NCBI GenBank assembly: GCA_009697105.1
Contig: SIAQ01000042.1
Span: forward strand, 1-38,729
DNA from: Gemmataceae bacterium
Lineage (GTDB): Bacteria; Planctomycetota; Planctomycetia; Gemmatales; Gemmataceae
Direction of reading: 5' to 3'
Length of the DNA: 38,729 bases
Made by a program: the position numbers and the translations under genes. Below, in pieces: positions 8,075 through 16,700 of the stretch; positions within the stretch are counted from its first letter, which is position 1; every line of letters begins with the position of its first letter. Below the pieces are notes generated by a model that saw only the letters and a program-made list of their open reading frames with translations, ran no database searches and had not been told where the DNA came from.

Positions 8075-8866
8075 CTAATCGAACGTTAGCTTTTTCAAAT
8101 CGAGAATTGGGCAGTCGTCCTCGTCGATCAGAAAGACGCGCTGGCCAACGCCGCGCATTGGAGCGCCTGCACTGCCGCGCCATTCCGTCGCCCGGCCGAG
8201 CCGAATCTGATTGTCAGGATCAGCAGCAGACCCAGCGTATACAACCGGCAGATACACGTCGGCATCGGGGCCGTCGCGGACGATCATCTGGGCTCGCCGC
8301 CAAAGTAAGTCGCGCGGGCGCGTCCACTCGCCAAATTCCAGCGATTCGACTCGGCTAAAGGGAATCCAGTAATAGGCGCCCGAACTGCTCAAGACTTCGA
8401 AAAATGACGATGTCAGATCGTCGAGATCGCAAATATCTTCAAACGGCTTGCCGTTGCAGGTGCCCGCGAATTTCGGCCGCTGCTCATTTGCCTGCGCGAG
8501 CACACTGGTGGCTTCAGCGAACCTTCCATCCCGCACTAGAATCGCTGCCTCCAGGTGCAAACGCAAATCGGGCGTGATGTCTTTGTTGAGAAACTCCGGC
8601 AACCGGCCCCGCGTGAAGAACTCCTGCCGTGCTATCTCCGCGCGGATCAATTGCCGAAACAGGGTGATTTCGACCAGCGTTTCCGGATCGGGTTCGCCGG
8701 CGGCGTCGAGTTGGCGGTCTGCACGTTCCAGGTCGCCCGAAAGACAAAGCAACTCCGCCAGGAAACCACGCTTGGCGACATCGGCGGGACTCCGTTTTAC
8801 GTCGTCCAATGCCGCGGTGACCGCCTCGCGCAGTCTGCCTTGCTGATAAGAATCGTGCGCGGTCAT
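8075..8866 (-). CDS. tagJ: T6SS accessory protein TagJ (ImpE/SciE family)
   Basis: TagJ/ImpE proteins bind the sheath small subunit in some T6SSs and are thought to tune sheath turnover. The 263-residue protein starts with TPR-like helices ('YQQGRLREAVTAALDDVKRSPADVAKRGFLAELLCLSGDLERADRQLDAA') and continues with the family's C-terminal part: 'CNGKPFEDICDLDDLTSSFFEVLSSSGAYYWIPFSRVESLEF', 'RDLLWRRAQMIV' and 'VYLPVVYAGSA'. Length fits the family. An AAAGGA ribosome-binding site lies nine bases before the ATG. It stands directly upstream of vgrG. Confidence 0.93.
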   Translation of the reverse strand: MTAHDSYQQGRLREAVTAALDDVKRSPADVAKRGFLAELLCLSGDLERADRQLDAAGEPDPETLVEITLFRQLIRAEIARQEFFTRGRLPEFLNKDITPDLRLHLEAAILVRDGRFAEATSVLAQANEQRPKFAGTCNGKPFEDICDLDDLTSSFFEVLSSSGAYYWIPFSRVESLEFGEWTRPRDLLWRRAQMIVRDGPDADVYLPVVYAGSAADPDNQIRLGRATEWRGSAGAPMRGVGQRVFLIDEDDCPILDLKKLTFD

Positions 8867-8892
8867 CGTTTGGTCCTTTCGCGGAAAGACTT

Positions 8893-8963
8893 GCTACTTC
8901 CGAGCCTGAGCGCCAGCGAAAGGCCAATGGTGCCCTTCGCTGGCGCTCAGGCTCGGAAGTAGC
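8893..8963. repeat. Inverted repeat, GAGCCTGAGCG family
   Basis: Arms 8893-8920 and 8936-8963 are perfect 28-bp reverse complements with a 15-base loop. It lies immediately upstream of tagJ, after the gene that ends at 9025, where it could act as a terminator or mRNA 3' stabiliser. The core word is shared with 4779-4836. Confidence 0.9.
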
Positions 8964-9024
8964 AGACCCGCTCGTCATACATAAGTGATATGGCCCATCT
9001 CCCGCGAAACCGGACAGCGTTTTT

Positions 9025-10893
9025 TCATTTCGTCAAAAGCGAAACGGTCACATCGAGTTCTTTCTTTTTCTGGTCTGGAACATTGATCGGCTGGCTCACG
9101 CCGACGAGGTTCTGCACACTCACGGCACACGCGACGGTGTACGTCCCCGGTTCGACGTTCTCGAATTCGAACGCACCTTTGTCGTTGGTCTTCGCGGTGC
9201 CTTTCACGTGCTTCTTATCGTCCAACAGGGTGACTTTCAGGCTGGGTTGGCCAAGCGATCCGCGTAATACCGTGCCTTTGATCGTAAATAGCTTCTTCGT
9301 CTCGCCACCGGACCTGAAAGTCAGCGTATCGCTGATCGTCGCCTTCACACCGGTCTGCGTGATGAATTGCACAGACAAATTAATCGGTTCGGCTTTCTCC
9401 TGTGGCGGAAGCGTGAACTTCCAGGCTTTCAATTTTGGATCGATAACGTTCTCTACAGCGAGGATATCATCGGCCTTGATCTCTTCCTTGTCATCCTTCG
9501 GCGCTTTTCCGCGGAAAACAGTCACCCGTGCGATCGGCGCTTGCGATGATTTGCGATCCTTGATGCTAGCACGAATCACCAAAGGCTCACCGGCGCTCGC
9601 TTCCTTGGGGAGGTCAAGTTTGAGACCTTCCGGGGCCGATTCGTCTAACGTCACCTGAGCGAAAATGCTTTTGATCTCTTTTTCGCGGTCGTCAGTTTCC
9701 ATTCGCGCCACAAGCGGGCGTGATTCCTGGGCGACCGCCAGCTTTACTTTTTCTTTGTCCTTGATGACGTTGACGCGGATCTTGACCGTGCGGCTAAAGA
9801 TATCACCCGTGTCAAACTGCGCCTGCCAATCGCGAACGTCAGCCTGGCAAACCAATTTCCCTTCCTTGGAAATACTCAGACTTACGTTTTGTTGGCGCAG
9901 TCCAACGAATTCCAAAAGGTCCGTACCCTGGGGGTCATCGGTATCGCCGGTCCGGTCCAGGCCGACGCGCACTTTGTAATCCGCGCTCAGCGGGCCGTCG
10001 ATTTCCAGAGGCACCTCGAATTTGGCGTTGGGCCTGGCGTAGCGCGGGACGCTGACGCGCACGCGGATCTCGCCGGCGGGACGCGCCTCGATCGCCCCGC
10101 TGGCATTCTCCTTGATCGGGTAGGTAAACGCACGATCGTAGCCATCGACCTTCAAATACACATCACCCTCCGTGAGCATTCGCTCGAAAGCGATCTCATC
10201 GGCGGCCAGGGACAGCCTCTGATTGGGCCTGGTCAGGGTTTGCTTGAAGATGCCCTTTTTCGTCGGCCGAACGTCGGGGCCGAGAATCAACTGCACCGGC
10301 AGAAGATGCTGCCCGATAAAGGTCCGTCCTTCATTAGGCTCTACTTCGACACTTAGCGCATTTTCGCTGGGATTGAACTTGACCGTCGGCGAAAGATAGT
10401 CTTTCGGCTCACGAATAACGAGTTTCAGTTCACGCTTGATGAGGGCCAGGTTCTTGGCTTGAACGTGAATTTGAAGCGTAAAGGGCGGCGTACCGGTCAA
10501 GTCCAGTTTCTCCGGTGCGCCTTTGACCTTGTCGAACAATTGCAAGACCAATCCCTTGGCGTTTTCCGGGCTCGGTTCGAGCTTCGGTATCGTCGTCTCC
10601 GCAAGGACTCGCTGCTGGCCGTTCCCGACTTGCACGACCTTCACCGTCACATCGCCAAGCACTTCGCCGGCGTTGTTGCGGAGATCGAAACCGAGTTCAG
10701 TCGGCGTGTGGGGACGCAGATCAACCTCCCTGACCTCGGCACCCTTGTCCGTCGCGGCATTGTTGATGCTGATCACAATGATCTGAGGCGTTTGTGGGAT
10801 CTTGGGTTGCCCCGACACCGATTGCACCATCCACGCCAAGGTGATGAGGCCGATCGAGAAAAGAAAGAAACCGCTCCGTCGATTGCTGTTCAT
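9025..10893 (-). CDS. Exported protein with C-terminal carboxypeptidase-regulatory-like domain
   Basis: A 622-residue protein with an N-terminal signal or anchor (residues about 5-30, 'FFLFSIGLITLAWMVQSVSGQ'). Most of the body is beta-rich and reads like tandem immunoglobulin-type or pre-peptidase domains ('LSVEVEPNEGRTFIGQHLLPVQLILGPDV', 'GEIRVRVSVPRYARPNAKFEVPLEIDGPLSADYKVRV'). The last 80 residues ('KGTVLRGSLGQPSLKVTLLDDKKHVKGTAKTNDKGAFEFENVEPGTYTV...') are a typical carboxypeptidase-regulatory-like fold. It is expected in the periplasm, downstream of the two caspase-like membrane proteins, so it could interact with their periplasmic parts. I know no T6SS role for it. A GAGGA ribosome-binding site precedes the ATG. 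Confidence 0.8.
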   Translation of the reverse strand: MNSNRRSGFFLFSIGLITLAWMVQSVSGQPKIPQTPQIIVISINNAATDKGAEVREVDLRPHTPTELGFDLRNNAGEVLGDVTVKVVQVGNGQQRVLAETTIPKLEPSPENAKGLVLQLFDKVKGAPEKLDLTGTPPFTLQIHVQAKNLALIKRELKLVIREPKDYLSPTVKFNPSENALSVEVEPNEGRTFIGQHLLPVQLILGPDVRPTKKGIFKQTLTRPNQRLSLAADEIAFERMLTEGDVYLKVDGYDRAFTYPIKENASGAIEARPAGEIRVRVSVPRYARPNAKFEVPLEIDGPLSADYKVRVGLDRTGDTDDPQGTDLLEFVGLRQQNVSLSISKEGKLVCQADVRDWQAQFDTGDIFSRTVKIRVNVIKDKEKVKLAVAQESRPLVARMETDDREKEIKSIFAQVTLDESAPEGLKLDLPKEASAGEPLVIRASIKDRKSSQAPIARVTVFRGKAPKDDKEEIKADDILAVENVIDPKLKAWKFTLPPQEKAEPINLSVQFITQTGVKATISDTLTFRSGGETKKLFTIKGTVLRGSLGQPSLKVTLLDDKKHVKGTAKTNDKGAFEFENVEPGTYTVACAVSVQNLVGVSQPINVPDQKKKELDVTVSLLTK

Positions 10894-10951
10894 CGAAATT
10901 CCTCACAAATCGGGGTCAGATAGGACATCAGCTACAAAATCGCTTCATGGT

Positions 10952-11054
10952 TGACGCCGCCGACAAAAGCACGAGCCGGAAGCGTAAGCGACGGATTTCT
11001 CCAGTCCGTCGCTTACGCTTCCGGCTCGTAAAGCGACTTTTGTCGGTGGCGTCA
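10952..11054. repeat. Nested inverted repeat, GAGCCGGAAGCGT family
   Basis: The inner arms 10971-10995 and 11005-11029 are perfect 25-bp reverse complements with a 9-base loop. Outer arms 10952-10969 and 11037-11054 match at 17 of 18. The inner word GAGCCGGAAGCGT also builds the terminator at 24498-24573. The element lies between the pseudo-caspase gene and the next gene, downstream of a promoter-like site, so it may be transcribed as a leader hairpin. Confidence 0.9.
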
Positions 11055-11112
11055 TGGTTAACGATTACCGTAATAAACCATGATTCGCCACCGGATGCAA
11101 GAGGACTCCCGA

Positions 11113-11141
11113 ATTATACTCCGCGCGAGCAGGATTGACGC
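11113..11141 (-). promoter_or_regulatory. Candidate promoter upstream of the exported 622-residue protein
   Basis: On the minus strand TATAAT (11113-11118) is preceded by 17 bases and GCGTCA (11136-11141). The surrounding CGCGCGGAGTATAATT is identical to the site before tssB. The start codon is 220 bases downstream, with the nested inverted repeat in between. Confidence 0.4.
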
Positions 11142-11168
11142 TTGGTCCGACCCGCGTTGAATCTGCAG

Positions 11169-13799
11169 TTATTGGGCGGCGTCACGGTAGAATTCGCGGA
11201 TTGCCTGGTCGCGCGGGTCATCCGCCTTTCGGTTGCGTGGACCGGCTTCGCGGCCTTCCAATTCGTATTGCCCCCGGAGCCATTGCAGGTGCTCATCGAC
11301 TAGTGTCGTCTGCCATCGCCGCGTGGGGTCGTCGTCTTTCGCGCCGGGATCCCAGGGAGACGCAAAGCAGCTCAAAGCGTGGCCCCGCCGATCGGGAGTC
11401 GCCTCACGCAGGCGTTTAACAAGCCCTTCAGTGCCCCAGAGGTGGTGCAATATTTTTTCGCGCAACCCGCGGCCTGGAAGTTCTTTTCGGGTCGGCAGAA
11501 GAAACTCGGGACCGTCCGGTTCGATTCCGGTTAGGCGTAGCAGCGCTAGCGACATCTCGGCACGCACCGTGCCTGCGTTGCCCTCGCCCGTTTTCGCCAC
11601 CAGTTGGTCGCTGGTCTCCGTGGCGTCATGGAGTTTCGCCGCCGCCTGCCGCACCTTCCTGGTCAAATCAGCGCGTTCGACGGCCTTAATTCGAGGGCTT
11701 TGCAGCAAGCCGCGTATTCGTCGTTGAGCCGTCGGCGTCTCAAAATCTTCGATGCTCTGGATGCGCACGCGGATCGATTTCGCAAGCTCGTCGAGATGCT
11801 GTTGCAGGTCGCGGCCATGCGTGTCGAGCTTCGCCTCAACAAGGGTTTGGGCATCCGGTGCAGCGGCGAGGTATTTTTGCAAGTAAATAGCCTCGTCGAT
11901 CGCTTTGAACCAAAGCTGTTCGGCATACGGATCGGCGTCCCGACCGTCTCCGACAATGCGCAGATACGCCGGAAGGTCGGCCAACGCTCGATTCAATGCC
12001 AAACTGCCGGACTGCATCCCTTCGAGGGTCTTTCGTACTTTGTCATACACTTCGCCGCTCGCTTTCAGTTCGCGGATCGCCTCGGGCCAAATTGGCGGGC
12101 GCTCCCACAGCAGCTTGCCTTCGGCGACTCGGCGTTGCTTGTCGGCTGTTTCCAGTGACAGCGCAACCCACGGCAGAAGTTCCGGCTCCGCAGCGGAGGC
12201 GGCCAGGGCGGCTTCACGTTCGCGCATCGTTCGCCAAAGCACCTCGACGTTCGCCTTCTGAAACGTCTCGGGGAATTCATCCGTGGCGAATCGAACGAGT
12301 CGTTCGAGATAAATCACCTCGACAAACTGCTCTTTGCCGGTCAGCCCGGCGAGCACCGCGCGCGCCAACTTGAGATCGTTTTGCTTCAATTCCGCAAGCT
12401 GACTGACGGCATCGACGACGATCCAAACGTGTTGCGGGTAGTCGGCATTTTTGTCCTTGAGCAGCAGGCTCGTGATCTCTTCCAGTGCTTTCTTGACATC
12501 AACCGCCCTGCGAAAAGCATTGACCACGGACTTCGTCACGGCTGCGTTGTCTTTGACACCGACGACGGAAAGTAGCCGTGACGCCGGCGTCGGCACCGCC
12601 ACCAGCTTGCCTATTTCGTCGAGCAAATTGCGGGTTTCCTGATCGAGCACCGCTTTCCCGGCGCCGCCACGCCAGCGCGACTCGTCACGCAATAGATTCG
12701 CTTCGAGTTGCAGGAAACGCCGCGGTGCCTGACGGAAGGCATCGCGATTCCATGCCTCGTCGTGTTTCTTCCAGGCATCCAAAATCGCTGCGGGATAAGC
12801 ATCCGGCGCGGCAGGGGCCTTCTTCTCGGACGCCGTCCTACCCAGCGGAGCGACGATGAAATTGACACCTTTGCCGAACAATCGAGGCTTCTGCATGACA
12901 CCGCGGTTATTTCGTGCCCAACGATCGACTCTAGGCTGTATGAACTCGACGAGTTCGCGAACGGAGATGCCGCCGCCCTTGTCGGCGTCGGCCTCGCCGA
13001 GAAGTCCTTGGTCGAGGTAATACGCAAAAACCGAGGAACGCAGCACCTCGGAAGTCAACGACGATTGCCCAGCCGAGCAAGGGCATAGCACGAGGAATGA
13101 GGGTTCGGATTTTTGCAGGTGGGCTTCGAGCGTTGCCGCGACGCGATCCGCATGAACACCCAGACGCGGATCGATTAACCCGTGCGCAAGGTCCAGAATG
13201 AGCAGCTTGTGCTTGGCTGGACATTTCTCGACCGCGTGCAGCACCTGTTCGACATTCAGCCAGGTGGCATCGCTGTCAGGCTCGGCATCGGCGGGCAGAA
13301 GATACACGGTCTCGTCACGTACCAAGGCGATTGCTGAAAGATGGATCACTAGCGGGTCGGTCGAGCGATCCTTTAGGCCGTTCAGTTCATTGAGCAATAG
13401 CTCTTTGCTTCGGGTGACGGCTTCTTTTTTCTTGCCGTCCTCGAAATGCTGCATGAGTAATTCGCTGTCGGCTCGTGCAAACGCCTGCAGCGGGAAATGT
13501 TTGTGATTGTGCTCGGCGACGTTAATCGTGAGGAAAGCCGGCGACACCGTCGGGAAATCAATGTACTGGATCAGCACGACGACCAAAGTCAGCAAGGCGG
13601 ACAGCACAGCGGCGAAGATAAGGATTTTCTTGCGCTGCCGTGTGCCGCGTGTTTTCGCACTGTCCTTGGCGGCGTTGCCCTGCCAAGCTCGGCGTGCGGC
13701 GTCGGGTTCCTGGCCGGGTGCCTGAACCGGTTCCTGAGCGGAGGCTTGTGTGGGCATCTGCACGGGTAACTGCGCGGGACTGTCATTGTCACTTGCCAT
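11169..13799 (-). CDS. Membrane-anchored caspase-like protein with degenerate catalytic dyad
   Basis: An 876-residue protein with a Pro/Gln-rich cytoplasmic tail, one transmembrane helix (about 58-80, preceded by KTRGTRQRKK, which predicts the rest in the periplasm) and a caspase-like domain at about 90-325. The domain keeps the two hydrophobic strands and the 'LLILDLAHG' frame of family C14. However, the catalytic His is Ile157 ('HLSAIALV' instead of the usual SAHG or SGHG) and the catalytic Cys is Ala205 ('LDLAHG' instead of LDxC). Both codons were checked on the DNA (GAT at 13329-13331 and CGC at 13185-13187 on the plus strand). The remaining 550 residues are helical and unassigned. Its start overlaps the stop of the active caspase-like gene by 11 bases, implying translational coupling. 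It is probably a non-catalytic partner. Confidence 0.85.
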   Translation of the reverse strand: MASDNDSPAQLPVQMPTQASAQEPVQAPGQEPDAARRAWQGNAAKDSAKTRGTRQRKKILIFAAVLSALLTLVVVLIQYIDFPTVSPAFLTINVAEHNHKHFPLQAFARADSELLMQHFEDGKKKEAVTRSKELLLNELNGLKDRSTDPLVIHLSAIALVRDETVYLLPADAEPDSDATWLNVEQVLHAVEKCPAKHKLLILDLAHGLIDPRLGVHADRVAATLEAHLQKSEPSFLVLCPCSAGQSSLTSEVLRSSVFAYYLDQGLLGEADADKGGGISVRELVEFIQPRVDRWARNNRGVMQKPRLFGKGVNFIVAPLGRTASEKKAPAAPDAYPAAILDAWKKHDEAWNRDAFRQAPRRFLQLEANLLRDESRWRGGAGKAVLDQETRNLLDEIGKLVAVPTPASRLLSVVGVKDNAAVTKSVVNAFRRAVDVKKALEEITSLLLKDKNADYPQHVWIVVDAVSQLAELKQNDLKLARAVLAGLTGKEQFVEVIYLERLVRFATDEFPETFQKANVEVLWRTMREREAALAASAAEPELLPWVALSLETADKQRRVAEGKLLWERPPIWPEAIRELKASGEVYDKVRKTLEGMQSGSLALNRALADLPAYLRIVGDGRDADPYAEQLWFKAIDEAIYLQKYLAAAPDAQTLVEAKLDTHGRDLQQHLDELAKSIRVRIQSIEDFETPTAQRRIRGLLQSPRIKAVERADLTRKVRQAAAKLHDATETSDQLVAKTGEGNAGTVRAEMSLALLRLTGIEPDGPEFLLPTRKELPGRGLREKILHHLWGTEGLVKRLREATPDRRGHALSCFASPWDPGAKDDDPTRRWQTTLVDEHLQWLRGQYELEGREAGPRNRKADDPRDQAIREFYRDAAQ

Positions 13800-16700
13800 G
13801 GATGGCCTCGATGATCGCGTTGCGGAAGATATTGGGGATTGCGATCGACTCGCTCGGCGTGAACTCTACTTTGGCCTCGGCCTGGACGGCGGCTTCCTTG
13901 AATCGGGCAATGGGGATCACGACGATATCGACCTCCTCGAGCGCCACGGGTAGGTCATAGAAGCATGCCGTGCTTTTGCCTGCACGTTCATAAAACCGAT
14001 GTTCGCTGCCGACGCGCTGGCGATCATTTTTCTCTTTCAGGCCGACGTACACCGGCTTGCCGTCAAGGTAGCGAGTGCGAATGACCAGGCAATCCTTTTG
14101 CATTTCGACAGGGCCTTTGGGCGTCATCACGCTGACGCGACGATTTTCCCAACGCATGCCCTCGATGAGGTCATCGGGGTGACTCGTGAACTTCTTGATA
14201 TGGAAGCGTTTGTCGATTACCGGCTTCACGTTGTCGAGCAGATCCTCCCACGGTCGTGGCCAAAACCAGGCCGTCAGCTTGGGGTGGCCTGCGGGCCAAT
14301 TGGCGACATCCACGACATAGCTTGGCGCAGGCACGACGACGTCGCTGCCCCATTCCACGGTTTGTTCGACCTTGTTGCCGGCCTGCGTTTCAACCTCTAG
14401 CCAAACGAAGCCCGGCGGGATTTGGCGAAGCTTGCCAAGATCGGACGTTTTCTCGAAACTGATGAGCTGGCTGCGCGAGTCGGTCCCAACAGGATGTTGA
14501 TTATTCATGAGCGTGACGAGCCAATCACGCTTTTGCTGTTTCAAGGCGCTATTGCGCTCGACTTCCGGTTGGAGGCCAAGGATACCGCGCTCGAATAGGA
14601 ATTTGTTCTCGGTGCGTTTGAGGATCGAGAAGATATTATGCCCCGGCGACATCCGCACGTCGGTCTCGGGCCCGGAGCTATCGCGAATGCTGGCCTGGTA
14701 GTCGTTACGCTCGAGCGCTGGCCGCCAGGCGAGGACGGCATCACTTTTGAAATTCACTTCTCGACCATCGTCAATACCTTTGGCGTCGATACCGTTGTGT
14801 TGCAGCCTCACACGCGGGCGAACGATGCGGTCTTGAATGACCTTGGCGAGCTTCGCTCCATCGGACTCAAAAATGACGTTCTCCTCACCGATAGGCCGAA
14901 ACTGTTTTTTCGCGAACGGGTATTCCTCGTCGTCCTTATCGATGAAACAGACCAGAACCACGTCGGTATCTGGATGACGTTTCCGCATTTTCTCGAGTGC
15001 CGCCGCGACCTCGACCGTATTTCGATCTCGAGCAGCGGTGTTATTCGGCGCCTCACGATCAAACGAATAGTTATCCATCCCGTCCGTCAGGACAACGATG
15101 AGCTTCGGATTTTCGAATCGTGGCGGGAAGCCTTCGTCAAGGCTTTTGATGATAGCCTTGGTGATCGGCGAATAGTTGTTCAGCGATCGCGTTTCCAGAT
15201 CGGCGATCAGGTTGTTCAGCCGACCTCTCTGCCAACGCTGATACGGCTTGCCTGACGGATTGTTCGGCGGTTCGACGAAGTTCGGCTCGGTGATCTTTCC
15301 GCCGAATACGCTAATACTGAGAAACGTTTCCTCCGGCAGCGTTTTGTCGAGCACCTGCCTGAGGGCCTTGAGCGCGTAGGAATAACGCGAATCCTCGCCC
15401 GGCCCGGCATCACGATCCTTGTCTTTCTTGGGATGCAATCGTCTCATGCTGCCCGAATTGTCGAGCACGATGTTGATCGCGCCGTAATCGACTTTATCCA
15501 TCCGCACGGCAAAGCCAACCTTCTCGGGGCCTGGCGTGTGTCTCACAATCACGCTGGGCGGCGGGCGATCGACCGTGAGTTCCGTTTGTTTGTGCTGCCC
15601 TCGATACAATGCGTGGAACGTGACCGGCACTTTACCCCGCGCGACGAATTCCGTCTCGCTCAAAGTCACCGACGCTTCGTAGGGCGGAGGCCAATCGCGA
15701 AACGTCTCGCGGGTTTTCGACTTGCCGTTCGGCACTTCAAACCAGACCGTCGGCAGGCCCGCCGGCACGCCGGCCTCGGCGTTGACGGTGCATGTCAAAG
15801 GGTAGGAAATCTCCGAGGTCCAATATCGGCTGGCGGCGCCAGAGACGGTCAGGCCGGCGGGTACGAGTCGGCGCTTCAGATCGTCGCGCTCCTTGATCAA
15901 TTTGGCATCTTTCGGTTCCAGAATCTTGGCGGCGCTGGCGAGGTAGGCCTGCGCCACCGGCACGAAATAGGTCGGCTCGTCCTTCGCGCCGGGATCGAAC
16001 CAATGATCGTCCAACGTGCGCCGGGCCAGGCCGAGCAACAGGTGGTATGTTCGCAGGTGGCGTAGCCGTTTCGCTGGATTGATGCGCTCACGATGTGGAT
16101 CGATCAACTGGTCCGCCTGGTAACCAAGCAGCACCCGGCTATGCTCGACTGCGGATTGCAGAGCGGACTCGTTCTCCGCATCGCCGAGATTGTCGACGGT
16201 TTTCCGAAACTGATCGAAGTAGAGCTCGCGGACTTTGTCATCGACGTTTCTCGGCTCAGCGCCCTGAATTTGGTCCTCGTAGGTCTTCAACGTGCCACGT
16301 AGAAGCTTGCGCTGAATTTCCACAGTGGCCTCGGGCTTTTCCGTTTGCGGTTCGCGGAATTTCCCGGAGTCAAGGTTGGTCGAGGTATCACGAAGTTTCA
16401 CGAGCAGCGCGATGCGCAGTTCGACGTCTTTGTCGGTGGCTGCCATCGGTGGAGCACGCAGGACGCCGTCGAGGGCGTGCCAGTTTTTCTGCAAATCCGC
16501 GCCGAGGCCACGCAGGGTTTCGCTGAGCATGCGGACCTGATCACGGACGTAAGCCAAGTCGTCTTCAATCGCTTTCAACTTCGGCGGCGCTCCGTCGGCC
16601 CTGTCGATGAACTTCGTCAGCTTTGCAAGGCTCGCGCCAAGGGATTCCGCCTTGGTACGCAGCGTCTCGATCGTTGCTTTGCTTTGATTGTCCACGCCAG

